Below, in pieces: positions 1-8,498 of a stretch of DNA of 64,000 nt (the first letter of the stretch is position 1; the number at the start of each line of letters is the position of its first letter). Source of the DNA: Hansschlegelia quercus (GTDB lineage Bacteria; Pseudomonadota; Alphaproteobacteria; Rhizobiales; Methylopilaceae); assembly GCF_004310425.1 (NCBI RefSeq), contig NZ_SIUB01000002.1, forward strand, positions 124,001 to 188,000, read 5' to 3'. Below the pieces are notes generated by a model. The model made no database searches and was not told where the DNA came from. It worked only from the letters and a program-made list of their open reading frames with translations. The translations under genes and the position numbers were made by a program.

Positions 1-1
1 G

Positions 2-1585
2 GGTCTCGATCAGCAGATCCGCATCGAGGCCGCGAACTTCGCCCGCGCCTTCGAGAACGACGCCCGCACCGCCGGGGCGCGGGTGGAGGCGCTGACCAAG
101 CAACTCGAACTGCTGAAGAAGTCGGCTTCCGCCGCGAACGGCCAGGACGTCGAACTCCGCGCGCTCGAACGCGAAGCCCGCTCGCAGCGTGATTTGCTCG
201 AACAGATGCTGACCCGCTATCGCGAGGCGACCGCGCGCGACAATCCCGAAGCGCTGCTCGCGGACGCTCGCGTCATCTCGCGCGGCGCGGCTGCGACTGA
301 GCCTTACTTCCCGAAGAAGGGCCCGACGGTATTGCTCGCGACGCTCGGCGCCTTCGTGCTGTCGCTGTTCGCGGCAGCCGTGGCCGAAATCTTCGGCGGC
401 GGCAGCATACGCCGCTACGACGATGGCGATGTCGCGCCCCCGGTGGCCGTCGCCGTCGCGCAACGTCACGAGCCTGTTCAACCCGCGCCTGCTGCGCCTC
501 AGCAGCCGGACCGCGCGCCAGTCGGGCGTGAGCGCGAGATTGATCGCTCGGTCGCGCCCGCCGCAGCTTTTGCGACAGGCCTGGCGACAGCGGCCGTCCT
601 GAAGCCCTCCGAGACGTCGACCGAGACCGCTCCGGCCGATCCTGAGCCGGTCGCCGAACCCTCGGTCGCGGAGACGACCTCCGAATCGGTCGTGGTGGCG
701 CCGGACAGGCCGGCGCCGACCGAGCTGGCGGAGACGGCCGTGGAAGCGGACCGCGAGCCATCGGGCGAAGAGCCGGTCGTCTTGGCGAGCGATCCCTCAA
801 GTCCTGTGAGTGAAGAGGAGACTGCGTCTGACGACTCTTCCGAGCCAGTCAAGGCGACGGAAGAGGAGGCCGTCGACGCTTCCGCTCCCCCCATGAGCGC
901 CGCTGCGACCGGAATCATCGCAGCCGCCGCTGCGGAAGCCGCGACATCATCGGGCGCGCCTGACAATATCGAACATTCGGTCGATATGGAGTGCGTCGAC
1001 GCCACGCTCGTTTCCGCTCTCGCGCGCCAACTGGCGTCGATGCCGTCTGGCCCTGGCGCGCTGCGCATCGTGATGACCGGGGCGGCCGAGGGGCTCGAGA
1101 CCCGCGGCGTGGCGTCCGAGCTCGCATCGACGATCTCCTCTTTCGGGCGACGCGTGATCGCGGTCGACGTCGGCGGCGGCCTCGGACAGGGTGCGCTGAC
1201 GGGCCTCGCCGAACTGCTGACGGGCGAGGCGACGTTCGCGCAGGCGATCCACCGCGACCCGGGCTCACGCGTCCACCTGGTGCCACGCGGCGATCAAAGC
1301 TTCGCCTCGCTCGACGCCAGTGCGCAGGGGCGGCTTGGCGTGGTGCTCGAAGCGCTCGCTCTGACCTACGACTTCGTCATCCTGACCGCGCCGAGCGGCG
1401 CCGGCCGGGCGGATCTTTTCGCCAGCCACTGCGCGGCCGCGGTGCTGATCTCGAACGCCGGCGCATCCGACTTCGTAACCGTCGACGCGCATGAGCGGCT
1501 ACGCGGCGCGGGCGTCGAGGACGTGGTGGTTCTGCTGGTGAACGACGGCGGCGGTTCGCCGAACGACAAGTCCCTCGCCGCCTGA
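2..1585 (+). CDS. Polysaccharide-export Wzz/GNVR protein with degenerate BY-kinase-like domain (5' truncated)
   Basis: The reading frame is open to the left edge, so the N-terminus is missing. The visible part starts with an alpha-helical, charged coiled-coil region ending in the Pro-rich stretch and membrane segment (about 323-391) typical of GNVR/chain-length determinant proteins that control exopolysaccharide export. A long low-complexity Ala/Glu/Pro linker (about 430-1000) follows. From about 1061 there is a fold resembling the cytoplasmic ATPase domain of bacterial tyrosine kinases: hydrophobic strand, loop, helix, then VDVGGG where family members have a Walker A' IDADLR, and FVILTAPSG at the Walker B place. 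The P-loop lysine is absent (GAAEGLETRG instead of a GKS/T loop) and no C-terminal Tyr cluster is present. I infer an inactive, regulatory kinase-like domain. The class is fairly certain; the exact polysaccharide is unknown. Confidence 0.75.
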   Translation, partial: GLDQQIRIEAANFARAFENDARTAGARVEALTKQLELLKKSASAANGQDVELRALEREARSQRDLLEQMLTRYREATARDNPEALLADARVISRGAAATEPYFPKKGPTVLLATLGAFVLSLFAAAVAEIFGGGSIRRYDDGDVAPPVAVAVAQRHEPVQPAPAAPQQPDRAPVGREREIDRSVAPAAAFATGLATAAVLKPSETSTETAPADPEPVAEPSVAETTSESVVVAPDRPAPTELAETAVEADREPSGEEPVVLASDPSSPVSEEETASDDSSEPVKATEEEAVDASAPPMSAAATGIIAAAAAEAATSSGAPDNIEHSVDMECVDATLVSALARQLASMPSGPGALRIVMTGAAEGLETRGVASELASTISSFGRRVIAVDVGGGLGQGALTGLAELLTGEATFAQAIHRDPGSRVHLVPRGDQSFASLDASAQGRLGVVLEALALTYDFVILTAPSGAGRADLFASHCAAAVLISNAGASDFVTVDAHERLRGAGVEDVVVLLVNDGGGSPNDKSLAA

Positions 1586-1595
1586 GCGGCGAGGG
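1572..1595. terminator. Bidirectional terminator hairpin between convergent genes
   Basis: A perfect 10-bp inverted repeat (arms 1572-1581 and 1586-1595) has a 4-nt loop that contains the TGA stop of the upstream plus-strand gene. It ends one base before the stop codon of the convergent minus-strand gene. It has no T-run on either side, so termination is inferred from position and stem strength. Confidence 0.6.
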
Positions 1596-2879
1596 TCAGT
1601 CGGCTGAACCGTCGGAGGCCGGACGGGCGCTGCGGCTCTTCAGCGCCCTGAGCTTTTCGATGACGGCGTAGACGCGCTCGTCGTTCTTGGCCCAGCTCTT
1701 TGCGGCTCGCAGGGCCGCCGCAGCGGCGCCCGCCGCGCGGCCTTTCGCGGTAACGGGGAAGAACACGTCGCGCAGCGTCTCCTCGTTCGGGCAATAGGAC
1801 AGCTTGTATCCCGCGACGCCGACGCCGAGATCGAAGGTGTGGAACCCCCGGAGGATCAGGTCCTCGACGAGGAAGTTCAGCAGCATCTCACCCGGGCTGT
1901 ATTTTGAGTGCTCGCCCGAAGTGATCGAAATGATCATGTTGCTGTAGCGGCCGTTGGCGCCGAACCCGCCGGTCACCGCAATCGTTTCGCCGTCGAGGTC
2001 AAAACCATAGATGTCCATGGCGGGAGCGGCGCCGTTGAGGCCCGCCGCCTCGGCGAGAAAGTCCCGCACGCCCGGCCGCGCGAACACGTCGGCGATGCCT
2101 CGTTCCGCGAACTGCCGCCCCTTCTGCGCAAGGAACGCGTCGAGCAGCTTCTGGCGCTCCTGGCGGGTTTCGGCGCGGTAGATCCGGGCGGCGCCGATTT
2201 CTTCGAAGCGACGCATCTTGCGCCGCTGCTTGGACCGGGTCTTGGTCGAAAACAGGCGGCTGAAATATTCCTCCACATCTGGCGAAAGCGGGCCGCAGAA
2301 GGCGGGTGCAGGGGACGGCTGGCCGGACAGCAGAGCGAAGGGGTTAGCTGCGCCTTGCCATGTCTCGGGCTGGTTCTCCAGAGCGAACAGATCGACCCCA
2401 GCGGCCGCCCCCGCCTCCTCCAGCAGACGCGCGCATTCCTCAGCGGTGAAGCCGTCGAGCGCGTCGCTACGGATCAGCGGCATGTTGTAGTTCGAGTGGC
2501 TTCCGCCAGCGAACGAGGCGGTCGTGACGCCGAAACGGCTCCGGAGGCTGAGCGGCAGCAGCGCGACCATGCGGCCATGAGCGTCTCGCGCGGCGACGAT
2601 CAGCGGCGCAAGGCCGTCCGGCGCCGCCGCGTTCGCCATCCAGGCGCCGACGAAGCCCGGAGTCTGGTAGGCGGAGCCCATAGCGTCGGGCGCGAGCGCA
2701 GCCCACTCGCGCCATGCGGAATCGACGCTGCGATAAAGCTCGATCGAGGCGAACGCCCGCCCAGATGCAGGGGAAGACGCTGTCGTGAGAGCAGGCGATG
2801 CAAAGTCGCCGGACCAGGCCATGGCGGGCTCTTCCGCGAAAGAAATAGCCGAAGCGTTGGGTGAACTCATCGGGCTCAC
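1596..2879 (-). CDS. GNAT-family acyltransferase (CelD/BioF2-like, Acetyltransf_6)
   Basis: This 427-residue protein has the layout of the two-lobed GNAT proteins often annotated as cellulose-biosynthesis CelD. The N-terminal lobe has a WxxxA region and an FxGxWM segment. The middle is basic (TKTRSKQRRKMRRFEE), followed by the conserved acyltransferase lobe with GFDLDGETIAVTGGF and SPGEMLLNFLVEDLILRG. Members acylate surface polysaccharides or peptidoglycan-type substrates; the substrate here is unknown. The called GTG start overlaps the TGA of the upstream vWA gene (GTGA), which suggests translational coupling; an ATG nine bases further in (2870) is the alternative. Its place as last gene of the Tad-like operon, next to a Wzz gene, supports a role in surface polymer modification. 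Confidence 0.75.
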   Translation of the reverse strand: MSPMSSPNASAISFAEEPAMAWSGDFASPALTTASSPASGRAFASIELYRSVDSAWREWAALAPDAMGSAYQTPGFVGAWMANAAAPDGLAPLIVAARDAHGRMVALLPLSLRSRFGVTTASFAGGSHSNYNMPLIRSDALDGFTAEECARLLEEAGAAAGVDLFALENQPETWQGAANPFALLSGQPSPAPAFCGPLSPDVEEYFSRLFSTKTRSKQRRKMRRFEEIGAARIYRAETRQERQKLLDAFLAQKGRQFAERGIADVFARPGVRDFLAEAAGLNGAAPAMDIYGFDLDGETIAVTGGFGANGRYSNMIISITSGEHSKYSPGEMLLNFLVEDLILRGFHTFDLGVGVAGYKLSYCPNEETLRDVFFPVTAKGRAAGAAAAALRAAKSWAKNDERVYAVIEKLRALKSRSARPASDGSAD

Positions 2880-4195
2880 TTGCTGACACGAAGGTTCGAG
2901 AGCGAATCGCCGATCGCTTGGAAGGCTGCGATCAGCGAAGCCTTGTTGCCGGCGTCGAAATAGAAGGCCGTCGATGTCGCGCAGTTCTGCAGCATCGTTT
3001 TGGTGGATGAGCCAGGATTGCTGAAGGCTACCGTGTAGACCGTGATCCCCGCGGTTTTCATCTTGGTGCAGACGGCGGTCAGCCGCGTGTCGAGCACGTT
3101 TTCCGCGGCGGAGGAGCTTGTGGTGCCCAGCCTGCCGTCACTCAGATCGCCGTAGGCCGTATAGACGCCGTTGCTCATGGTGTTATCGCCGTCCGTCATG
3201 ATGATCACGGCCTTGCTCATATTCGCCGTGCCGTAATCGAGCGGCAGGGTCGAACTGCCCCAATATCCCCGCCACTTCGGCGAGATCATGCGCCACCCCC
3301 AGACCGCTCCCAGGTTGATGTGCGTGTTGCCGTCCGCCGTCATCGCGTTGATGGCGCTGGTGACGGTCGCCTTCTGGTTCGTGAGAGGCGTCACCGTCTG
3401 CGGGCAATAGGTGTTGTAGCCTCCGATCGCTGCCCAATACGATTCGTAATAGCTCGAGTACGGGTTTGGATATTTGTAGTATTCAAACTGAGTGGCGGTC
3501 GTTGATGGAACGTCGTCGGTTTGATCTTGGCTGTTCTGGTAGCGCGCCATCACGCAGCCGCTCCAGTTGCTCGGCTTGCTGCCCTTCATCCACGATGTTC
3601 GCGTCGTTCCCACATTCACGGTCTGGGAGAACGGCACGAGGCCGACATACAGGTTGTCGCCGGTCGTGCTGGATCCGAACAGCGTGTTCATCAGGCTGTT
3701 CGCGGAGTCCTTGAGCGTGGGCATGCTGCCGCTGTTGTCCATCGACCCCGTGTTGTCGAGGACGAGCACAACCTCGAGGCCCGCGGATTTCCGCGTGACC
3801 TCGGACGTGTGGCTAACCGTCATGGTGGTTGGACCAAGGATCCGCATGAGCGTCGTCGGAAGCGTCGCGGTCGCGGTCAGCGTGATGGTGCTCTTGTCCG
3901 CGCTTGGCGTCGCCGTGACCGACGTGATGGTGGCCCCGGCTATGCCGATCTTGAAGTTGGCGTCGACGAACTTGCGAGCGTCCGCCGAATAATCGGTCGT
4001 CGCGGTGCGGGCGCCGACGGCGAGTCCGGCCGCGTCGAGCGCGTTCACGAGCTTCGCCTTGACGATCTCCCCGCGGCCGACGTCGATCGCCAAGCCCATG
4101 CAGCCGATCAGAACGATGATCAGGATGCCGAGCAGCGGAGCGACGGCGCCCTCGCGCGACCGTGCGAAGCGGGAGACTAGATGTCCTAAAGACAT
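2876..4195 (-). CDS. TadG-like pilus assembly protein with vWA domain
   Basis: The 439-residue protein begins with a short basic head, a TadE/G-type motif and one hydrophobic helix (about residues 17-40), so it is anchored in the inner membrane with the bulk outside. From about residue 140 there is a von Willebrand A domain with a MIDAS-like DNTGSM (Asp147) and a later IIMTDGDN loop, both expected for metal-dependent ligand binding. Family members belong to Flp/Tad pilus assembly loci. It lies second-last in a four-gene operon: its start overlaps the preceding TadE-like gene by 10 bp and its stop overlaps the GNAT gene. No Tad motor or secretin genes are present in the window, so its secretion partner must be elsewhere. 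Confidence 0.85.
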   Translation of the reverse strand: MSLGHLVSRFARSREGAVAPLLGILIIVLIGCMGLAIDVGRGEIVKAKLVNALDAAGLAVGARTATTDYSADARKFVDANFKIGIAGATITSVTATPSADKSTITLTATATLPTTLMRILGPTTMTVSHTSEVTRKSAGLEVVLVLDNTGSMDNSGSMPTLKDSANSLMNTLFGSSTTGDNLYVGLVPFSQTVNVGTTRTSWMKGSKPSNWSGCVMARYQNSQDQTDDVPSTTATQFEYYKYPNPYSSYYESYWAAIGGYNTYCPQTVTPLTNQKATVTSAINAMTADGNTHINLGAVWGWRMISPKWRGYWGSSTLPLDYGTANMSKAVIIMTDGDNTMSNGVYTAYGDLSDGRLGTTSSSAAENVLDTRLTAVCTKMKTAGITVYTVAFSNPGSSTKTMLQNCATSTAFYFDAGNKASLIAAFQAIGDSLSNLRVSK

Positions 4196-4767
4196 GCTGT
4201 GCCCGTTGGCTTTGTCGTCAGTGATCCAAGCCGCGGCCGGTACATCGACGCGATGTAGATCGTCTGGCTGCCTTGCAAAAACTTGTTAAAGATCGGATCA
4301 AAGCGATAGTACACCTCTGCAACCATAATGTTGTCTTTGGTGTCTGCGAGTAAGCCGGAGGGCACGGCGGCTACCTGACCTTCCGTTCCGAACTTACTTT
4401 TCCATGCCGAGCCTGCCGAACTGTAGCATTGCCACTTCACGCGGGCGACGTTGCTCGCATCAAGATAGACAGACGTAAGTATGGTTACGCCGTTAGCGCC
4501 CGACGTATAGCTCGGCATACTGGCGCCAGTCGCTTTGAAAATCAGCGCCATCGCGTCATTGTTCAGCTCTTTATACTGGGAGGTCACGTCGGCGACGGAA
4601 AAGCCGACGCGATCAACGTTCGCCCTAATCGATTCGTAACGCGCGAGGTCGTAGCCGCCGAGCAGGAGGAGGGCGAGGAGCGGTGAGAACAGGGCGAGCT
4701 CGATTGCGGCTACGCCATCTTCGGACCGCCTGAACCTGCGCATCAAGCTGAGGAGAGGGTTCTTCAT
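4186..4767 (-). CDS. TadE/TadF-like pseudopilin
   Basis: This 193-residue protein has a basic N-terminus (RRFRRSEDG), then VAAIELALFSPLLALLLLGGYDLARY, the hallmark TadE signal with a conserved Glu followed by a hydrophobic helix. A periplasmic beta-rich domain follows, with two Cys (in WQCYSS and TGTACL) that could pair. TadE/F proteins are minor pseudopilins of Flp pili. Overlaps of 4 bp with the upstream TadE gene and 10 bp with the downstream vWA gene show tight coupling. Confidence 0.8.
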   Translation of the reverse strand: MKNPLLSLMRRFRRSEDGVAAIELALFSPLLALLLLGGYDLARYESIRANVDRVGFSVADVTSQYKELNNDAMALIFKATGASMPSYTSGANGVTILTSVYLDASNVARVKWQCYSSAGSAWKSKFGTEGQVAAVPSGLLADTKDNIMVAEVYYRFDPIFNKFLQGSQTIYIASMYRPRLGSLTTKPTGTACL

Positions 4768-5345
4768 CCGTAAGGCTCGTTCCGCACGACAACGCGCGCC
4801 TTCAGCGGGACGATGCCGCCGCTGCCCACGAGCTTGCTCATCATCGGGGTGAACAGGCTCCAGTTATAGGTCAGCGTGTAGAGGACGATCTCGCCCGCGG
4901 CGCCGTAACCGGACTTGCCCTGATCGGAGTCCCAGGCGCCGTTGCCATTTACGTCAATGAAGGATTCACCAGCGTCTCGCTTGCCGTTCTTGTTGGTGTC
5001 CGTATAGGGCTCCGGCTGACCGACATTGCTGAAATCACTGTAGGACAGGCTCGTTACGACGATTTTCGACGGGTTGAGATATGAACCGACGATCTTGGTC
5101 ACTGCGGCTGTGATCATCTGCTGCTGCGTCTTGCTTGTGGCGACGTAGCCGGTCTTGCCCGCTCGCGAAGCTGCGAAAGCTGCGCCGTCCAGGATGTTCT
5201 GGGCTCCGGCCATCAGGCCCATCTCGCATATGCCCATGATGAAGAACATCAATACGGGCGCGATCAGAGCGAACTCGACCGCTGTCACGCCGTCCTCTTC
5301 GGCTTTGAAGCGCCGTCGCAGCCCTTTCAGCATCGCAATCGTCAC
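4764..5345 (-). CDS. TadE-like pseudopilin with tandem calcium-binding-type loops
   Basis: First gene of the Tad-like operon, 193 residues. It has the TadE signature EEDGVTAVEFALIAPVLMFFIMG at residues 16-38 (basic head, Glu, hydrophobic helix). In the exported part two EF-hand/dockerin-type loops occur back to back: D116-T-N118-K-N120-G with D124 and E127, then D131-V-N133-G-N135-G with D139. These Asp/Asn spacings match the DxDxDG calcium loop, so calcium-dependent folding is inferred. The remainder is beta-rich and ends in a polar tail. Its promoter should lie in the gap to the divergent deacetylase. Confidence 0.8.
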   Translation of the reverse strand: MTIAMLKGLRRRFKAEEDGVTAVEFALIAPVLMFFIMGICEMGLMAGAQNILDGAAFAASRAGKTGYVATSKTQQQMITAAVTKIVGSYLNPSKIVVTSLSYSDFSNVGQPEPYTDTNKNGKRDAGESFIDVNGNGAWDSDQGKSGYGAAGEIVLYTLTYNWSLFTPMMSKLVGSGGIVPLKARVVVRNEPYG

Positions 5346-5579
5346 AACTCGCCAAGACCGGCGGGCTCAAAGCCCGGCAAGCGGAGACTATGATCCGGAA
5401 TAATCTACATTCGGTGAAGCGAGACATCTAAAAAGCGTTGTAGAATTTGATGCTTTCGTAGCTTTGAGCGCGTTTGAAGCTAATACGCCGGGTATTGTCT
5501 ATGAATGAGCGGCTGTGATGAAAGCTTTCATTTACCTTCTTGACCGAAGCTCCGTGCGGACGAGAATTAGGGCGGCTCG
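5346..5579. promoter_or_regulatory. Divergent intergenic region with two palindromes
   Basis: This 234-bp AT-richer gap separates the Tad-like operon (minus) from the polysaccharide deacetylase (plus) and must hold both promoters. It contains a perfect 14-bp palindrome at 5518-5531 (ATGAAAGCTTTCAT) and an inverted repeat AATAC-N5-GTATT at 5482-5496. Either could be an operator. No convincing -35/-10 pair could be fixed. Confidence 0.4.
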
Positions 5580-6638
5580 ATGACCGACAGGCGGACGCGC
5601 CTTTTTCGAGCGGCTTTCGTGGCGCTCGACCTCAGCGGCGCGAACCGTCTGCTCGTCTCCCGTGCGCGCGGCCTTGGGCTGATCCTGACGCTGCATCACG
5701 TTCGCCCTTTCGCCGGCGGCGAGTTCGCGCCCAATCGGCTGCTCGAGGTCGAGCCGGCCTTTCTGGACCTGACGCTGGCGCGGGCGCGCCGGCTTGGCTT
5801 CGAGTTTGTCACGTTGGACGAGGCGTGGCGGCGGGTGCGCCAAGGCGCCTCCGCGAAGCCTTTTCTTCATCTCACCTATGACGACGGCTATCGCGACGTA
5901 CGCGACTTTGCGCTGCCGATCATGCGCCGCCACGGCGCGCCGGGGACGCTCTACATCGCGTCAGGGTTTGCGGACGGAAACGCCGGCATGTGGTGGCTCG
6001 CGCTCGAGCAGGCGATCGCTCGGGCCGACAGCCTGACAGTCCGCTTCGCCGACGGCGCGGAGGAGATCAGGACGGCCTCGGTCGCCGAGAAGCGAGCGGC
6101 GTGGGACCGGATCTACTGGAGGCTTCGTTCTGGCCCCGAGGAGGCGATGCGCGCCGAGATCGACCGGTTGGCGACCGGGCAAGGCGTCGATCTCGGCGCC
6201 TTCTCGCGCGATCTCTGCATGCGCTGGGACGAACTCGCGGAGCTGGCGGAGGACCCGCTGGTCGAGATCGGCGCCCACACCGTGACGCATCCGATGCTTG
6301 CGAAGCATCCGGAGGATGTCGCCTGGGCCGAAATGGCGGAAAGCCGTCGCGCCATCCGCGAAAAACTCGCGATTGACGCCCGACACTTCGCCTATCCCGT
6401 CGGCAACCCAGACGCCGCAGGGCCCCGTGAGTTCGCGCTCGCGGCCGAGCTCGACTTCGAGACCGCGGTGACGACCATGCCGGGCCATCTCACCGCAGCT
6501 CATGCGGCAAATCCAACGGCGCTGCCGCGGGTGTCGCTGAACGGCCTTTTTCAGACGAGGGCGGCGGTCGACGCCCTGCTCTCCGGCGCGCCCTTCTTTC
6601 TGACGGACGCAGCGCGGCGGCTGCGAAACGCCGCCTGA
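5580..6638 (+). CDS. Polysaccharide deacetylase (NodB-homology, CE4)
   Basis: The 352-residue protein carries the CE4 motifs in order: TYDDGY at residues 99-104 (the catalytic base and first metal Asp), then GAHTVTHP with metal-binding His233 and His237, and FAYPVGNP as the third motif. It has no clear signal peptide, so it may act in the cytoplasm or be anchored otherwise. CE4 enzymes remove N- or O-acetyl groups from chitin, peptidoglycan or exopolysaccharides. The long insertion between motifs 1 and 2 and the location beside surface-polymer genes favour exopolysaccharide modification. The substrate is not determined. Confidence 0.85.
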   Translation: MTDRRTRLFRAAFVALDLSGANRLLVSRARGLGLILTLHHVRPFAGGEFAPNRLLEVEPAFLDLTLARARRLGFEFVTLDEAWRRVRQGASAKPFLHLTYDDGYRDVRDFALPIMRRHGAPGTLYIASGFADGNAGMWWLALEQAIARADSLTVRFADGAEEIRTASVAEKRAAWDRIYWRLRSGPEEAMRAEIDRLATGQGVDLGAFSRDLCMRWDELAELAEDPLVEIGAHTVTHPMLAKHPEDVAWAEMAESRRAIREKLAIDARHFAYPVGNPDAAGPREFALAAELDFETAVTTMPGHLTAAHAANPTALPRVSLNGLFQTRAAVDALLSGAPFFLTDAARRLRNAA

Positions 6639-6896
6639 TCAGCGGGGCCGCTCGACCCGCTCCATCCAGCGGATGAGAAGACCCGCCGGCACGATCCAGA
6701 TCAGTCCAAAAAACGCGAAGAAGGCGAGTTGCGCCAGCGCGCCGGAACGCGCGAAACCGAACTGGCCGACGAGCATCACGATCAGCGCGTAGGACGTGAC
6801 GCCGACGACGAGCACGACCATTCCGATGAGTTTTTTTACGCGCGGCCGCAAGGCAAGCTCCGGGAGGGACGTCGCGCCGCCTTGTGCGCGCCGCAA
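6639..6896 (-). CDS. DUF2842 small membrane protein
   Basis: 85 residues with the pattern of DUF2842: a basic RPRVKKLIG segment, a first membrane helix (VVLVVGVTSYALIVMLVGQ), a second (LAFFAFFGLIWIVPAGLLI) and a final RWMERV. The function of the family is unknown; it is common in alphaproteobacteria. The first 15 or so residues look unconserved, and a start nearer RPRVKK is possible. Its stop abuts the stop of the convergent deacetylase, and its start is 62 bp from divergent ctaA. Confidence 0.7.
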   Translation of the reverse strand: MRRAQGGATSLPELALRPRVKKLIGMVVLVVGVTSYALIVMLVGQFGFARSGALAQLAFFAFFGLIWIVPAGLLIRWMERVERPR

Positions 6897-6958
6897 GCCG
6901 GACTTAAAGCGCTGGCGGTCGACGGATCAACCTCTCCGTCGCTTGGATTGAGACGCCC

Positions 6959-8050
6959 GTGACCGAGACCTTCCCCCGCCGCCGCTTCCTCGCAGCCTGG
7001 CTCTGGACGACCGTGCTGCTGGTCTCGTTGATGGTCGTCGTCGGCGGCGCGACGCGCCTGACGGGTTCCGGCCTCTCCATCACCGAGTGGCGGCCCGTCA
7101 CCGGCGCGATCCCGCCGATCGGCGAAGCGGCGTGGGCGACCGAGTTCGCGAAGTACCGTGAGAGCCCGCAATACCGGCTGCAGAACGAGGGCATGTCGCT
7201 CGGCGACTTCCAGTTCATCTATTGGTGGGAATGGGGTCACCGCCAGCTCGGGAGGCTGATCGGCCTGGTATTCGCCGGCGGCCTTGCGATCGCCGCGCTG
7301 ACCCGACGCGTGTCGCTGCGAGAGGGCTTTGCGCTGTTCGGCATGGGGCTCCTGCTTGGGACGCAGGGCCTGGTGGGGTGGATCATGGTGGCGTCCGGTC
7401 TCCAGCCCGGCATGACGGCGGTCGCTCCCGTGAAGCTTACGCTCCATCTCGGCTTTGCGCTGCTGTTCCTGTCCTCGCTGCTGGTCTTCCTCGCCTATCT
7501 CGGCCGCTTCGGTCGCGACCGCGCGGCGCTGACTCCGGGCCTGCGGGCTGGAGCCTACGCGCTGCTCGCCGGCTCCCTCGCGCAGATCCTGCTGGGCGGG
7601 CTCGTCGCCGGCTCGCGCGCCGGCTTCGGCTACAACACCTGGCCGGACATGGATGGCGGCTTCGCGCCCCCGCTCTTCGTGCTCTTCAGCGTCAAGCCGT
7701 GGTGGGAGAACTTCGTCGACAACGTCGCGCTGGTGCAACTGAACCATCGGCTCGGCGCTTATCTCCTGCTCGCCGGCGCCGTCCTCTATGCAATCGCCGT
7801 AACGCGGGCGCGGCTGTCACCGGGGGCGACGGGGAGGGCGCATGCGCTTATGGCGCTGATGCTCGCGCAGGCCGGTCTCGGGATCGCCGCGCTGCTGATG
7901 GCGGTGCCGCTGGAGCTTGGCCTCGCTCATCAGTTCGGCGCCGTGTTAGTTCTCGGCCTCGCGGTCGTGAACGCGTCGCTGGCGTGGATTGCGGCGCGCC
8001 GGCCGAGGAAAGCGGCCGGTTTCAGCCCCGCCGCTCAGCCTGCAGAGTAA
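6959..8050 (+). CDS. ctaA: Heme A synthase (COX15/CtaA, type 2)
   Basis: 363 residues, eight predicted membrane helices. Conserved signatures are GGATRLTGSGLSITEWRP near the N-terminus, the EF..YRESPQY loop, WEWGHRQLGRLIG carrying a heme-ligand His, NTWPDMDG in the middle and NHRLGAYL with a second heme-ligand His, then AHQFGAVLVL. It converts heme O to heme A for cytochrome aa3 oxidase. The start is GTG, with no better ATG nearby. The gene stands alone here; ctaB and oxidase genes are not in the window. Confidence 0.95.
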   Translation: MTETFPRRRFLAAWLWTTVLLVSLMVVVGGATRLTGSGLSITEWRPVTGAIPPIGEAAWATEFAKYRESPQYRLQNEGMSLGDFQFIYWWEWGHRQLGRLIGLVFAGGLAIAALTRRVSLREGFALFGMGLLLGTQGLVGWIMVASGLQPGMTAVAPVKLTLHLGFALLFLSSLLVFLAYLGRFGRDRAALTPGLRAGAYALLAGSLAQILLGGLVAGSRAGFGYNTWPDMDGGFAPPLFVLFSVKPWWENFVDNVALVQLNHRLGAYLLLAGAVLYAIAVTRARLSPGATGRAHALMALMLAQAGLGIAALLMAVPLELGLAHQFGAVLVLGLAVVNASLAWIAARRPRKAAGFSPAAQPAE

Positions 8051-8065
8051 GTTCGCCGAGCTCCT

Positions 8066-8494
8066 TCAGAGCCCCAGCCGTGCGATCTCGATCTTTGGGC
8101 AACGGTCCATGATCACCGTAACGCCTTCGGCCTCGGCGCGGGCCGCCGCCGCGTCGTCGCGGACGTCCAACTGAGTCCAGATCACCTTCGGCCTCGGGCC
8201 AAGGGCGAGCGCCTCCTCGACGACCGTCCCGACATGTTCGGAGGCGCGGAAGACATCGACCATGTCGATCGCCTGGGGAATGTCGCCGAGGCGCGCGAAG
8301 GTCGGCAGTCCCGCGATCCGCGCGCCGGCGTGTCCGGGGTTGACGGCGAATACCTCGTAGCCGCGTTCCGCAAGGAAGCGTGCGACATAGAAGCTCGCCC
8401 GCTCCGGCTTCGGGCTCGCGCCGACCACCGCGATCGTGCGAACGCCCGTCAGCACGTCGCGAATGAGGTCGTCGGAGTAGGCGAGGGGAGCCAT
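8066..8494 (-). CDS. CoA-binding (Rossmann) domain protein, YccU-like
   Basis: A single-domain 142-residue protein matching the succinyl-CoA-synthetase-alpha type CoA-binding fold: TIAVVGASPKPERASFYVARFL (nucleotide/CoA loop), GYEVFAVNPGHAG, then DVFRASEHVGTVVEEAL and the terminal strands with VIMDRCPKIE. Members lack the catalytic His domain. The function is unknown, possibly CoA or acyl-CoA sensing. It is four bases downstream of the secreted hypothetical gene, so the two are probably co-transcribed. Confidence 0.85.
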   Translation of the reverse strand: MAPLAYSDDLIRDVLTGVRTIAVVGASPKPERASFYVARFLAERGYEVFAVNPGHAGARIAGLPTFARLGDIPQAIDMVDVFRASEHVGTVVEEALALGPRPKVIWTQLDVRDDAAAARAEAEGVTVIMDRCPKIEIARLGL

Positions 8495-8498
8495 GGCC

